Assembly: GCA_026874595.1 (NCBI GenBank)
Contig: CM049311.1
Span: forward strand, 52,145,676 to 52,209,675
DNA length: 64,000 nucleotides
Reading direction: 5' to 3'
Source of the DNA: Sipunculus nudus
Taxonomy: Eukaryota; Annelida; Sipuncula; Golfingiida; Sipunculidae
The notes under the pieces were generated by a model that saw only the letters and a list, made by a program, of their open reading frames with translations, was not told the DNA's origin and ran no database searches. This document shows positions 23,373 through 60,449 of the stretch, in pieces. Both the position numbers and the translations under genes were made by a program. Positions within the stretch are counted from its first letter, which is position 1. Every line of letters starts with the position of its first letter.

Positions 23373-26300
23373 GAAATATTGGTTTCAGTCTTGACTTATA
23401 TATGACCAACCAATAACATCATTTTAACCAAAATAAGTGTATTTAATTAAGAAATCCGCATTTAAGACACTTTTTTACGTTGCCATGGTTATTCTGTCTA
23501 TAGGCAACGTTCCCGTGTGGCAGCCAACCTCGAATCCAACATGGCTGCCAAAATGCATCTTGAGGAAGTATTCCTATCAAAAATTTAAAGTGAAGGCCAA
23601 GAATAACACATGGAAAAGTTTGGTGCGTTTATGGTCCCCATCCTGTTTTTGTTCGATAGATAAATTCATTACGGAAGAGTAAGTGGCGTTTAAGAAAGGA
23701 AACCTGGTGTGTTGGCTTTGCTTTGACGTAAATGCCAATTACAAAACACTTGAATATAAGAAACACTTTCAGATCCTGAGCCATGCAGTGGGGTAATATC
23801 ATTTTTTGTAAGTCCAACTGATCATGCATTTATACTCTGGAACCCACCCATTGGCACAGAAAGCAAAAACTACACGCCTGCACGCAGTATTTAGCCTGGT
23901 AATGTCTAGATAATGTGTACACTGTTTCAAACTGAAAATCTTTATTTTTTCCTTTTAAAGTAATTAACTAATGAGGCTATACAGGGATCAGAAACACCCG
24001 GTATACAAAACAGAATATGTCACCCTGTTTTCTGACATGTCTTGTCTCTCCTGTGTATTAACTTATCATGGGTAAACAAAACCACCGCACACTAAATGGT
24101 CTAGACAGTTCCCATGAGAAAACTGCACATCCACAAATCTATACCTATTCGCCTTTTTTACTATTTAGAAGTCATTTTCCAAGATAGATGATGTAAAATA
24201 TTCATATATGACATATATGATTTTGATGATATAGTACATTAATTCATCTGAGACTAATATTGACAGACGTTATGTAGACTTATGTCTATATGTATTAGTG
24301 TCTGACTTAATGTAGAGATTTTCCCTGTTTAAATTCGTTTAAAAGCTTCTCCTTGGTGATTGTAGTGGGATCTGTGAACTTCTTATAATGTCAAAATCAA
24401 ATGTAATAGGATATATATTAATCAGATAGATTGTTAAGTAAGAATTTGTTTGTATTACAAACTTGGCTTTTTTTGTTTGTATTAAAACTTGGCTTTAAAG
24501 TCTCGCTTAATAAAGAAGAAGGAACATAACCGTTACCAGTTTCATGCTTATCAACACAGCAGAGATAGAGTTTTACTTCACATTGATTTCGTATCTTCTA
24601 TTAATGTCACTGAGATAACCAAGCCAAGACTCATGTGACGTAGATACCAGGTGGCCCAGGACGACATTTATGGCGGATTAGGTCATGTTTGAAACGTTAG
24701 ACAAACTAAGCGATTGATTTCTGGGATCTACGAGCTGGTTTAATACCGATCCTCTCTAATAACGGTCCCTTGGTTCAAGATTTAAAGGCAGCAGTGACGT
24801 ATATCCAACGATCCGTATTGAATTGTGGAAAATGCCACTGTACATAATCACTGATGGGTGAAGCGGTACTTCTGGGGTCAACTCGTGTCTCGGGGCTATG
24901 GTTTCCCTTTCGAACCCTTGGTTTTACGGATAAATGCGCTATTACATCCATGTTGGAGTTAAGATCGTCGGCACTTGGTCAATTTTACAAAATATCGCAA
25001 AAATATTCAGCCATCTGTTAACAACGTAACATAGGTTGACATGCAAGAAAATTGATATCTAGGCTTTGCTGCGTCATTTATATTTGTCAAATATACAATG
25101 TGTTTTTGCTAAGTTTATTCTCTGGTCCAGTCTGGGGATGTTTCTACGTGATGCCAGAGAGGATGACGAATCATCTTCGATATCAGTAAACCAACCATAC
25201 ATCATCTTTAAAGAACTCTTGGTTTTCTCGTGGCAGTCACTCTTTTTGTTTACACCTAATTATAACCGAAAGTAATGTATACGAGCCTACTTTTATACTT
25301 TTTTTTTGGCTGATCTCATTTAGACAGAAAAAGGTATTTCCGTTCTTTTCATTTCCTTGCAAATGTTCTGCCAGTCTCCAACCTGCCAACCACGCAACAC
25401 TTCACTAGAAATAACATCTAATTATCAGAACTGTCTAAAATACTGTCAGCCTATTTAAGTTGCAAACGCATAAACTGGATATAAGGATATGGAGCTACGT
25501 GACTTATATAGAACGCACGGCTCAGTTACAGGGGCCACCCGCAACGGTCAAGTGTATTGTGTACCACCAAATAAAATGGTAGATCCAGCCCCCCCCCCCC
25601 CGGTGAGTTGTAACGATTCTCGTTTATATATTTATATTCCCAGTTAATCGTTATAAATTAACATTTTTTCTAGATATCTTTAACATTCCCTTTAAAATTA
25701 AATTATTACATTATTACTTTATAATTCATAACTTGAGAATATTAATGAACAGCTCTGTGTTCTGTGATTTTGGTTATAACACCTGCTCCCCCCCCCCCCC
25801 AAAAAAAAAAAATCAGTCACGTCTGCGAGTACGGCAAGACCTTTTCATAAAAGCCTGTAGAGCGCCCAGTACGGGGTTGGAAGTGACCGTGAAAAATCTC
25901 ATGGCATAGAAGCCGGCAAAATGCAAAGCTAAGATGCGACATGAACATATCAATTATTTTGTCACGAATATTACATTTAAACGATGATATTTTGTAAATT
26001 ATAAACGTAGATGTATATAGGCCAACATATTACAAAAGATTGAATGTTTAAACTTACCAGTTGATATCCTAACTTTTTAAAGTAATAAAAAACCCGCCAC
26101 ACGTGAACCCCTACCCCTAAAGTTTGACAATGGTATGCAAAGACATTCAAGAGAAACGTAGTTGAGAAACAGAAAATCCTTATATTTTTGTGAACGATGC
26201 CTCAAAATGTTCTCTTTATAAGCAGTACATTTTTTTTTAATCTGAACTTGGAAGAAGGAGACCTCCCATAACCTCCCCGTGTACCTGTAATTTATATTTA

Positions 26301-26840
26301 CAAATAAGCCCGGCTCTACATTTTATTTTTAAATTGGAATTCAAAACAAATATTAAAATTTTAAATAGGCTGAAAATACATTAATAAATAATAATAATAA
26401 TATACAAAAAATATATACACAATTTAAGAATTCATTTTTTCTTAATATCCATCAACCGCTAACCTAGTATTGGCGCCCTCCTGTTCTCAAATTTCTGAAT
26501 CCGCCACTGTTATACATATATTTCGTTTGCAGGATAATTACACATAAATTCAACAGTGGACCTATGAATAACAGGTATGGGTCCCGTAATATCTTAAATT
26601 GTCCTCATCACAATTTGTGACAATATTTCTAATATGAGAATTGGGGTCGCCCCTAAAATTTTATTCATGTTTTAAGGAGAGATGGGTGTCAGTTTCTGGG
26701 GTTCAATGGATGAACCTGGTGGATTGTCCGATACCTGGTAGAATCTGTACACCCGGCGTCTTAACAAGAAAAGGTTTTCCAGGTTACTCTAGTCTGTTTA
26801 TACTCAATAAGTAAGGTTATTCTGAACCAGACATTTTTCT
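23373..26840. other. Intergenic, no recognised gene
   Basis: C homopolymers at about 25590-25601 and 25789-25801. The end of a possible further hAT-like element (GAATCCGCCACTG near 26500) has no clear partner. Nothing else recognised. Confidence 0.35.
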
Positions 26841-27880
26841 TTAGCAAACCTGTGAGCTTATGCGATGGCGAAGCGTCTTCCGTCCATACACAAACCCTTC
26901 AATGCAATCTCAGAAAACGCCAGAGCTAGCAGCTCAAAATTGCATGTAAAATTTAGTCATATGTCAATCTTTATAGGATTGAGCTTATTTTTTGGGTATC
27001 TGTATTAACTTCGATTTTATAGGGAAAAAGACCTTAAAAATCTTCTTCTCCGAACCCATACAGCCAAATTATCCAATATTTCAAAGAAATATTCCTAGAA
27101 AACAATCTCTCACAAGTTTGTCCGGATGGTTCCTGTAGAAGTTAAACTTAGTCCTCTGTCCAAAAAAAAACATACTGAAATTTCAGTCTCAGAAACGGCT
27201 GGAGCTGTCATCACTTAATTTTATGCCAATGTTGGTCACATGAGTCATATCTGGAATTGAGGTATTGGTGGCGCCACCTGCACCGGCCTTTTTGTACGGG
27301 GGTCATCAGTGCCCGAATAATACTGAGGGCTACAAAAAACTTCTTCTCTAAAACAATATGGCCAAATTGTTTAATATCGCACAGAAATGGTCCTAGGGTA
27401 GTCTTTCTGACCTTTGATCAAATGGTCTCTGTTCAGTGATTTCAGGCTGAGTTATGGGAAGCTGAATTTAGTCATATGCCATAACAGCCCTTTTTAGCTT
27501 AGTGGCTACAAAGATCTTATTCACAAAAACCACTGGGCCGAATTCTTAAATCTCACATATTAATTATCCTAAGATGTTGATAATTCAAAATTATTCAAAG
27601 GGTTTTGGTTCAGTGTTTTTGGCTGAGTTACGGGAAGCCAGTTTGCTGTATCTTCCTATATAAGTTATAAACCTGCAAAATGTTTTTCGACTGATGCCAC
27701 TGAAGTCAATATGTTTAATATTTTACAATAATAAAACCAGAATAATTCTTTTAATGATTGTTTTTAATGGTTCCACATGAATGATTTTTGGCTGAATTAT
27801 GGAGATTGAATTGAGTCATTTTACCACATATGTTAGCTGTGTGAAGCAGATACATCTAGCCTGGCTACATCAGCACCTAT
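26841..27880 (+). repeat. Interspersed repeat, TTAGCAAACCTGTGAGCTTA family, copy 1
   Basis: The start (TTAGCAAACCTGTGAGCTTATGC) and several internal units (CCAAATT..TTCAATATTTCACAGAAAT) recur at 49010-50360. A perfect GGTGGCGCCACC lies at 27267-27278. The unit core is repeated about four times with drift. It is non-coding and probably another tandem-core non-autonomous element. Confidence 0.6.
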
Positions 27881-30700
27881 TACATCATGCCACTAGGCAT
27901 TAAGATGTCAGGTTATCTATGGTTAATATTGAAAAGAATGGTTGTTAAAAGCTTTTAAAACATTAAGATTTGTGATTTAAGCTAGTCATCATATGAAGCA
28001 GTGTTAACCATGGGTATTCAGCTCTCTGTGGCTGTATAAAGATGGCTGTACATGGATTATAATTAAATGGTATCCATACTCAACTTAATTCAAGAATTTG
28101 CCATCAGTGAGATGTATCTGTATTATAATTATTCATCCATTATGCATCTGTCATATTTTTTTCATATATTCCTAATTTCTTTATTTATAAAGAATCAGCT
28201 GAAAAGCATTTTGTATTGGGAAAATTTAATTCAAAGTTACTTTTAAGTAGGGACCACTATTGTTTACAGATGGCAGAACTCGGTTTGCCATTGGCAGATT
28301 GCCAACATTTGACAGTGCCTTAATGTTGGCCACTGGCGTTGATGTCGGACCCATCACATTTTAATATTCGATGTATTTTGAAAACAGAAATGTGAAACCT
28401 GCAAGGTTCTTGTTCATTTGCATCAATATTTAAACATATTATGTATTATTATACATATTACTGAGGTGACAGATAGATATTTACATCAAATATGTTTATC
28501 ACAAGTTGCCCTCTAAGGACGGGATTTATGGGAGAGATTAGGTAAAACCTTACTGTTTAGATTTGAAAGAATTCGGAACGAAGGAGCATTCTGTAAATAA
28601 GACCATCCGACTATAAATAACCAAATTACCAGCCGGAGAGAACTGGATTCTTAAACGGGCAAATGACTTTCGTTTTACATCCCTTAAGTATTTATTTATT
28701 ATTATTTTTTTTTTTTTTCATTCAAATGACAGGTTAAGCTGTACACGCTCTAAATTTGATCATTTCCCACCAGTGTAATGATATTGTTATCCCAAAACCC
28801 ACCAGATAGCGCTTATGTTCTCTTTTCGAGAGTGGGAGTTCATTCCTCGTGTTGCTATGGTGGATATTCACGTGAGATACAGTTCCTTTTGGAACACAGA
28901 ATTTAACGATCACGGGTTAGTTTGTCAAAACAATATGTATTTTTCTCTTCTAAAGGAATATAAAATTATTCACGACTGTATAGAAGCATTTTGTTAAGGT
29001 CAGGGATCGTTTGGTATTTTTCTTGCAGCTCATTGGTGGTTACTGTTTGTTGCCATGGTGACATACCTAGCCTATGTTTAAGAGACGTAAAATCCGTCGT
29101 CCTGACCTGCAACTGATTACAGCGCTTTCCATACAAGAAGCATCGACCAAAGTGGAAATTTTATTTTCTGCCTCAGTCTCAGGATCAGGACGACACCCCG
29201 TCATATAAATCCATTAATTACAACTCCTATGTTGTTCACAATACCAGAAGGAATTTAAAACAATATCCAATACTGCATTGTTTGAGAAAATATGGACTGG
29301 ATAGATCATTAACTGGAAAAGGGGGAACTTCATTGATGGTATTTGAAGTATATCATACATATCATGTAATATTTCAACTGGAATACTTGAAAGAATAAAT
29401 GATGACGCCCGCCGGTGAGTGTGTTTCACCAGTAGTATTCATGAAGTGGAAGAATCAGCCCCGGGGAAATCTTAACCTATGGCGATAAAGTAGAGGTCCA
29501 GCGACAGAAAAATCAATGCTTTCTGTGGTCTTTGATTCTAAGAAGTCCCAATTATACACGCAATGTCTGTCGTGCGTCATTAACGTTTTTCTTCCTAGAG
29601 ACTTCTTTAAATAAAGCTGGTGGTCTCGTTTGCGAACACAAAGGTGTAGCCAAAACTAAGGCAATTTTAAGTGATTTAGTAAAAAACATGTTATAATGAT
29701 TCTCACAAATTATTTCTACCAGCCTCACCATTTTGATATTACCTGGTTCTTTTTCTCCTTCCCTCCGCCAGGAGGCTATGCGTTCATCCCCGTCCGTGTC
29801 TTTGTGTGTTTTTTTGTTTTTGTGTTTGTTCACAACATAGCTCACGCAGTCATAAACAGAATCTATTGGAATGTACAAAGTATTTCGGGAATTGTCAAAT
29901 GAAGAAAACAATTAGACGTTGGTGTGGATCCGGCGCATCATCCGGAACAAGGAACGTCTTCAAGGAATATACATGCACAAATGTACAATATTCTTTAAAA
30001 GTATGAAGAGGTTCGCATTCATTATAATACAGCTTTCTAGTTTCATTTTGTTGCAAGTATTATCTTTCATCAAATAATAACTACCATTGTATATTTAGAA
30101 CGTTTCAGTCTTTTCTACCTACATAAGCAGTCTTTCTATTTGCCTGCTGATTCGATTATAATTATTCACGGACTGTCATGTCGTTTGATTAAGCTCCGGT
30201 GGACTGTGATGGCGGCGCTGACCGAGAACACAGGAGTTCGGGGCAGGGAACACTTGCTGACATAATAATTACGGCATCTTAATGATGGTGACCTAGTCCT
30301 TCACTTCCATCAGTTCATTTGTTAAGCCTCTCAGCTGGAAGTCTGATCACAGAAGCTTTTATTCCTGTTTAGTTGCGTTTCTTTTTCAGCCATTTGAGGT
30401 TTTTCCGCACAGAAATTGCCACACTCTGTTGAATGCTTTGTCAGGCTCGATGTCTCGTCTATGTGGGTGTAAGTTGACCCAATCACTATTAATGATGCTG
30501 CAATCTGTCAGTATTTTAACATAAATTAAGTCAAAACGAGGAGATTCCCTGGTTTTAACTCATTCTGTAATTATATTAATAGTTATAAATGATATTATTC
30601 AGAATTGGACTTCAGAATGTTTAGAGTGGAATAAAATAATTTGTATGTGAGGTGAACGTATTTCTATTTTTTGTGTGGACTTGCTCCCCTTTCATTATGT
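27881..30700. other. Intergenic, nothing recognised
   Basis: Open frames around 29552-29911 on both strands overlap each other and show no family features. Confidence 0.35.
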
Positions 30701-30714
30701 CAATGGAACTTGAT

Positions 30715-32130
30715 ATGTTCAGCTCTGGTCGGGTCTGTGTCCATAAGAGTTGCGGACCGGACCGCTTGGACCTGTCTCGTCCACAATTTTGGGCTGGACC
30801 GGACTGCTAAAACCAAAAAATACTGGACCTTCTCATGGAAAGGCTCTTTGGCTACGTAAAATGTATTTAAAGCAACGACATAAGTCAGACCACATATGTG
30901 ACACAGGGACACCCGGTTTATAACATCAAACCTGCTTTATGAAGACAGCATTTTTACCATGTATGAAAAAATACCATAAGACCCTGGAAAATTTCTTGCC
31001 TGTATCCAGAGAACTGTTGGCTCCAAAAGCGTATCTTTAACGGACCGTAACATCTCAAACTTTCCGGAGTTTTACGAATAACTCGTTTTCATACTCACTA
31101 TTTTCTTGGTTACTATCCGATTCCAAAGGACTTTATCTTGAATTTCATAGATGACAGCCACTTTATTACATACGATTTAAGGTTATATTTTTGTAAGATG
31201 GATAACTCCTCAGAAAAAAATCCATAATCTGACTTCGATATTTTGTCACTATTACATATTCTCCCAAAGAACAATAGCTTAAGGTGGTCTATAAATGCTT
31301 CTAACCTTTGGATACCGGCTTAACTCAATGCAATATCTGAGCGGACCTTGGCATGCAAGAGCTGTGACATTTTAACACAATACCTGTGCATGCGCTCTAG
31401 AGAGAGCTGTCCATGCAGAGTTAGGCATCACCAAAGTTCTGCTCAATATAGGACTCTTAGTAGAACCATAGTCTTATATAATTTTTGTTGTTAAGGGATT
31501 CAACCCATATGGACGTATTCCTGATCCAACTAAAGACAAGAAAGTCCCATTGCCTTTTCTACATACCTCTTAGGTACGGTCAGTAGAGGACATACTTGCA
31601 TTAAGTGATATGCCCAGATGTTTGTGATTTCGGGTTTGTTTGATATACTATTGTGACCTAGTTTCCAGCTGCGATTTAATTTCCGAACATTAAATATTCT
31701 CTCCGTTTTATCAAAAGTAATTATTACCGTTTTATCAGCATTATACTTGAATCTCCAATTTCGGGAATACTCATAGCATAGGTTAATCATTTGTTGTAAG
31801 TCATTTGGAGAAAGCACCGGGGACCCTGCACAATTTGAATCATATTCTATAAATCATGCGCCGCACAGTACCACATTGCGTATAGATTAAAATAGTACAT
31901 TTATTACATGGTTTACCGTGCATGTGAATTTCGGTTTTGTTAAATATTTGAACAAACATATGTAATGAACTAATTTATGTAGAATAAAAACAGAACAAAA
32001 AACTACAATTTTAATTTGTTTTAATGATATTTTAATAAATGAACCGAACCACCTACTAGACCAGACCGCCTACAGCTGAACTGGACCAAGACCCCTTATA
32101 TGACCAGGGGGTTGTCTGGTCTGCACCTGT
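30715..32130. mobile_element. Possible element with GGACCGGACC-rich ends around the LINE fragment
   Basis: 30720-30835 and 32040-32130 are both rich in GGTC(C/T)GG/GACCAGACC repeats in opposite senses, as in subterminal regions of hAT-like MITEs. The termini and target duplication are not resolved. Confidence 0.3.
31090..31830 (-). pseudogene. Decayed LINE reverse transcriptase fragment
   Basis: On the minus strand, 31817-31530 reads through LSPNDLQQMINLCYEYSRNW and RFKYNADKTVIITF, which matches the segment just after the YADD motif of non-LTR reverse transcriptases (Jockey/CR1-like). The YADD itself is lost (NCAG at that place). In another frame from about 31410 to 31200, ERMHRYCVK..Q, RSDIALS, LEAFIDHLKLLFFGR follows, the usual region downstream in such elements. 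Stops and frameshifts separate the two parts, so it is dead. Confidence 0.75.
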
Positions 32131-32512
32131 GGTGTCCATGCCCATTATTAACTGCGTCTACTTGTTAACGCCTGTACAAGATTGTGCTCTGACTCTTGAG
32201 TTTTTAAAAGCCAGGAAACCCTTTACGTAAATAAACTCGAGACGCTGTGCGCCCTTAAGCACGCGAAGTAAATAAATAAAAAATAGTAAACTTGTAATAT
32301 CAACAGAGGCTTGACTGAAATGTTTCTGATATCTAGCAGATAGCTACGTATTAATGGCCTACAGTACAATGTACAGGTATAGAACTGTGCTATTAATATG
32401 TCTTCTGTTCGTCCTGGTGGTACTGACTGAGCAGTCAAGTTCAGTCCTTAATCACCTCACTTTCTGATTTGGGCTCTCATTAAGGGTCAGAGGGACACTG
32501 GTACTCCTTAGT

Positions 32513-32816
32513 ACCTCCACCAAGGGGGATTCTGTTTTTGCCGGCGTTGGTTTTTCTGTTTGTCTGTTAGCATGTCTGTTTGTCTGTTAGTAACAATACT
32601 CAAAAAGTTATTATATAACGGATTTTGGTGACATATTCATGATAGCTCCGCAATGATATAATGAACAATTGATTAGATTTGGGTGTGACCCGGGTCACCA
32701 TCTGGATCCAGGGATAATATATTGAGGGAAATGTGCTGCATTTCTGACAATGCCATGTGGGGGTAATGAGCTGCCTTGGCGGAGGTCTGCGCTCTCTGAG
32801 TGCAACTGTCTAGTTT
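32513..32816 (+). repeat. Interspersed repeat with CCTCCACCAAGG / CCTTGGCGGAGG ends
   Basis: Starts CCTCCACCAAGG and ends CCTTGGCGGAGGTCTGCGCT, nearly inverted ends. GTCTGTTAGCATGTCTGTTT repeats lie inside. I recognise this CCTTGGCGGAGGTCTGCGCTC end as part of a repeat found in many animals; its class is uncertain to me. Confidence 0.6.
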
Positions 32817-33149
32817 ATTTATATAATCCTCTTTGATTTGTCAGTGACGGGTTGATCTTCGGCCGAGCTGACTTCATGAATACACAGAGTTGTGATTTTT
32901 AATAGAAAGTGGTGCAACAGACCTTTCGCAATATTATACGGAAAAATACATTTCAGTGGCCATCCATCCCATAGATGAATACAGTGAAATCTAGCTATCG
33001 AGATATAGTGGGGCAGGGGGTCGTCTCAGTGGGAAGTTTTTATATTAATTCATTTATTTAATTCATATTTATGCCGAGACAAACAAGTAGTCGTTTTATC
33101 GGGGTGGTCGTGATTGCGGGATGGTCATCATGTGTGATTTCAATATATG

Positions 33150-33153
<4 letters not shown>
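32817..33153. other. Intergenic, with a possible truncated Tigger-like end
   Basis: TACAGTGAAATCTAGCTATC at about 32980 resembles the CAGTGAAACC end of pogo/Tigger MITEs, but no matching right end was found. Confidence 0.3.

Positions 33154-33219
<66 letters not shown>
33154..33219. repeat. (TA)n microsatellite
   Basis: About 33 TA dinucleotides. Open frames through it on both strands (IYIYIY) are artefacts. Confidence 0.95.
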
Positions 33220-33220
<1 letters not shown>

Positions 33221-34129
33221 CACAAAATACATGTGAATGCACAATCAAAAGTATGAATCCCATCTCTCTGGTATCCGCATTCATTTCTCTATCTCGCACG
33301 ACTTGGCTGACAATCACATATAACCCATGGGAGACATACCTGCATGCAGTCCGCAATTAAAAAAACAGGCAGGGAGATTTACTAATATTCTGTGATGAAT
33401 TATAATCGTAAATAGTATAGGTGTTGTTGGAAAGTGCACTATCTTATTTTAGAACTTTATATTATTTTTTTTAGTAACGGCGCATTTGTAGAAGGCTTCA
33501 GAAATGTAGTTTTCTTTCACGTGCTATGATATCAAGGGTCGAATAACGATGCCGGGTATATTTTTCTTACAACATGGAAAAAAATCTGTATGAATGAGAA
33601 AAGGAGTTCCACAATATTTTTTTTTTTAATTCAGATGCGAGAAAAGGGAATTTAAAATGCAATGGTATTTCAACATTTGCAGCTAGGTATGTAACGTTAT
33701 ATCTTTCTAAATAATTTAAGCTACTTTTCTGATATAATTATGATAATAGTTTTAGCAACAATTTGAATGATTATTCATGGTATTATTAGCAGTAGACAAT
33801 CTTACAGTAACAGACATTGTTGTATGATTTTTTTTTGTAGAAATACCAAAAACAATTTAGACAAGCTGAATTAAGTTCACGTGAACACTTTCAGGTAGGT
33901 ATTTTGTTTCAATTAATAAAAAAAGGCAATTAAATCTATTAAAAAGCAGCATAGCATAATAAGCTATGTTTTATTTTGGTGTTAACTGCATCCTTGTTTT
34001 CAATATTTTCTTTTATCATTTGATTTATGAAATTCAGAATATGAACCAGGTTTTAACATGCTTTTGTAAAGCGCCACTGAATATGTATGTATAAAAGTAG
34101 GTGTTATATGAAATGAATAAACTTTACAA
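33220..34129. other. Intergenic spacer upstream of PSMA1
   Basis: AT-rich, nothing recognised beyond the promoter-proximal segment annotated separately. Confidence 0.4.
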
Positions 34130-34212
34130 GTTTACCAGCGCCACATGACCGAGGGTGAGTCGGTTGCTGGCGACATCTTGTGTTTGATTTGGGAACTATC
34201 GGGACTCGTTTC
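34130..34212 (+). promoter_or_regulatory. PSMA1: Probable PSMA1 promoter, TATA-less
   Basis: This stretch lies just upstream of the inferred start and is more GC-rich than its surroundings. No TATA box is visible. TGAGTCGG at 34156-34163 is one mismatch from an AP-1/antioxidant-type site (TGAGTCA), a site class that Nrf1/SKN-1 factors use at proteasome genes in other animals. This is weak evidence. The placement is inferred from the ATG and the pyrimidine-rich likely initiator. Confidence 0.4.
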
Positions 34213-34277
34213 TTCTTCGCTCACTTACCCATCATAGCCGGCAGTAACCGAGAAGAAATAATTTACACTCAGAAACC

Positions 34278-34280
<3 letters not shown>
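34205..34280 (+). CDS. PSMA1: PSMA1 exon 1 (5' UTR plus start codon only)
   Basis: The ATG at 34278-34280 is followed at once by a strong donor (GTAAGT), so this exon supplies only Met1. The next codon is TTC in exon 2, giving the family N-terminus MFRNQYDND. There is an A at -3, a good initiation context. The transcription start is not visible; about 34205 is a guess, placed at a pyrimidine-rich stretch 70-80 bases upstream of the ATG. The 7714-bp intron 1 (34281-41994) follows. Confidence 0.88.
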
Positions 34281-59404
<25,124 letters not shown>

Positions 59405-59565
59405 ACACATCCTGATGATGCTGCATCAGATACTGGACGTGCTGACACACAGCTCTTGTGATACATGAACTGGAAAGAGGAATCCTTGAATGCTGTTAAA
59501 TAAACAGCAGTCATTTGTACCTGACACTTAAGTGTTGGTTAAATAAAGGGTTCACTTTCTCTTTT
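59405..59565 (+). terminator. PSMA1: PSMA1 3' UTR with two AATAAA polyadenylation signals
   Basis: AATAAA occurs at 59499-59504 and again at 59542-59547, 95 and 138 bases after the stop. Either could direct cleavage in the next 10-30 bases. The true end cannot be fixed from sequence alone. Confidence 0.75.
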
Positions 59566-60240
59566 ATAAATGAAGACAACTTAGGCAGAACTGAGAAAAA
59601 GTAAACTAACAGGATGCAGTCTGGACTTTTCTTTGGTATTGCTTATTGAATGATCAAACCACATCATTAATAATGCCAGTGTTTCTACAATATTAGCAGT
59701 CTGTGTCAATACCAAATCTTCCCTTTTGTTCAGCATTTATATCATGCCATATATGAAATCCTGAGAAAAAGGCTATGATCAACCAAGGATGCTACACTCA
59801 CAGCTTTGCCAGTATATTATACCATATTATTAAAGGTGACATCAATTGGAAGAGAGTTGTTGTTGTTTCCAAGAATTTGTAGGAATATAGCTAAATATAA
59901 TTTTTTAAATATAAGAATAAAATCTAATGGCAAGAAAATTTTCTAGGGAGTGGAACAATAAAATTGTTCTTTTATGATAAAGAACAATTCTTATAAAAAA
60001 AAATGAATTTTTCTTTTGATAAGATCATTTTTTTTTGTCATCTTGTGCTAATAAAAATTTCTTCTGAGAAGATAATATATCTTGTCTTAAGGAGATCTGG
60101 ATAGGTTTTCTTGACCATACACATGCAGACTAAAAATCAAGAAAGAATATCTTAAGGTTGTCTTGCCAATATAAACGTTTCTTTTGATAAAAAGTGATAT
60201 CTTATCAAGAAAATTATTTTGAGCAGTGAACCTTCAATAT
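59566..60240. other. Downstream flank of PSMA1, nothing recognised
   Basis: AT-rich; several A/T runs; no gene-like structure. Confidence 0.4.
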
Positions 60241-60449
60241 CTTGATAATTAATGCATGGATTGTCATGAATCTTGCCTGGAATATTGACCATGACTAGTT
60301 TGGTCAGTTCCTGAAAAGTGGTGGCGCCACCTGTATTTTTTGTCATTTTAACGAATATTTTTGTATTTTTTACTTTAAAATGACAATCATGTCAGTTTCT
60401 CAGCTGTAATTACATCTAGTGTCCCAAAACCTGATGTGTTTATTGATCA
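60240..60449 (+). mobile_element. Pearl-like core fragment
   Basis: Matches the unit at 21940-22060 (TATCTTGATAATTAATGCA, GAATATTGACC) and carries a perfect GGTGGCGCCACC at 60320-60331. Confidence 0.55.

Noticed and set aside
26490-26520. Right end of a hAT-type MITE (GAATCCGCCACTG)
   Set aside because: The end looks right but no matching left end or 8-bp duplication could be found.
32980-33110. Second Tigger-like MITE starting CAGTGAAATC
   Set aside because: No right end and no second TA boundary; at best a truncated copy.
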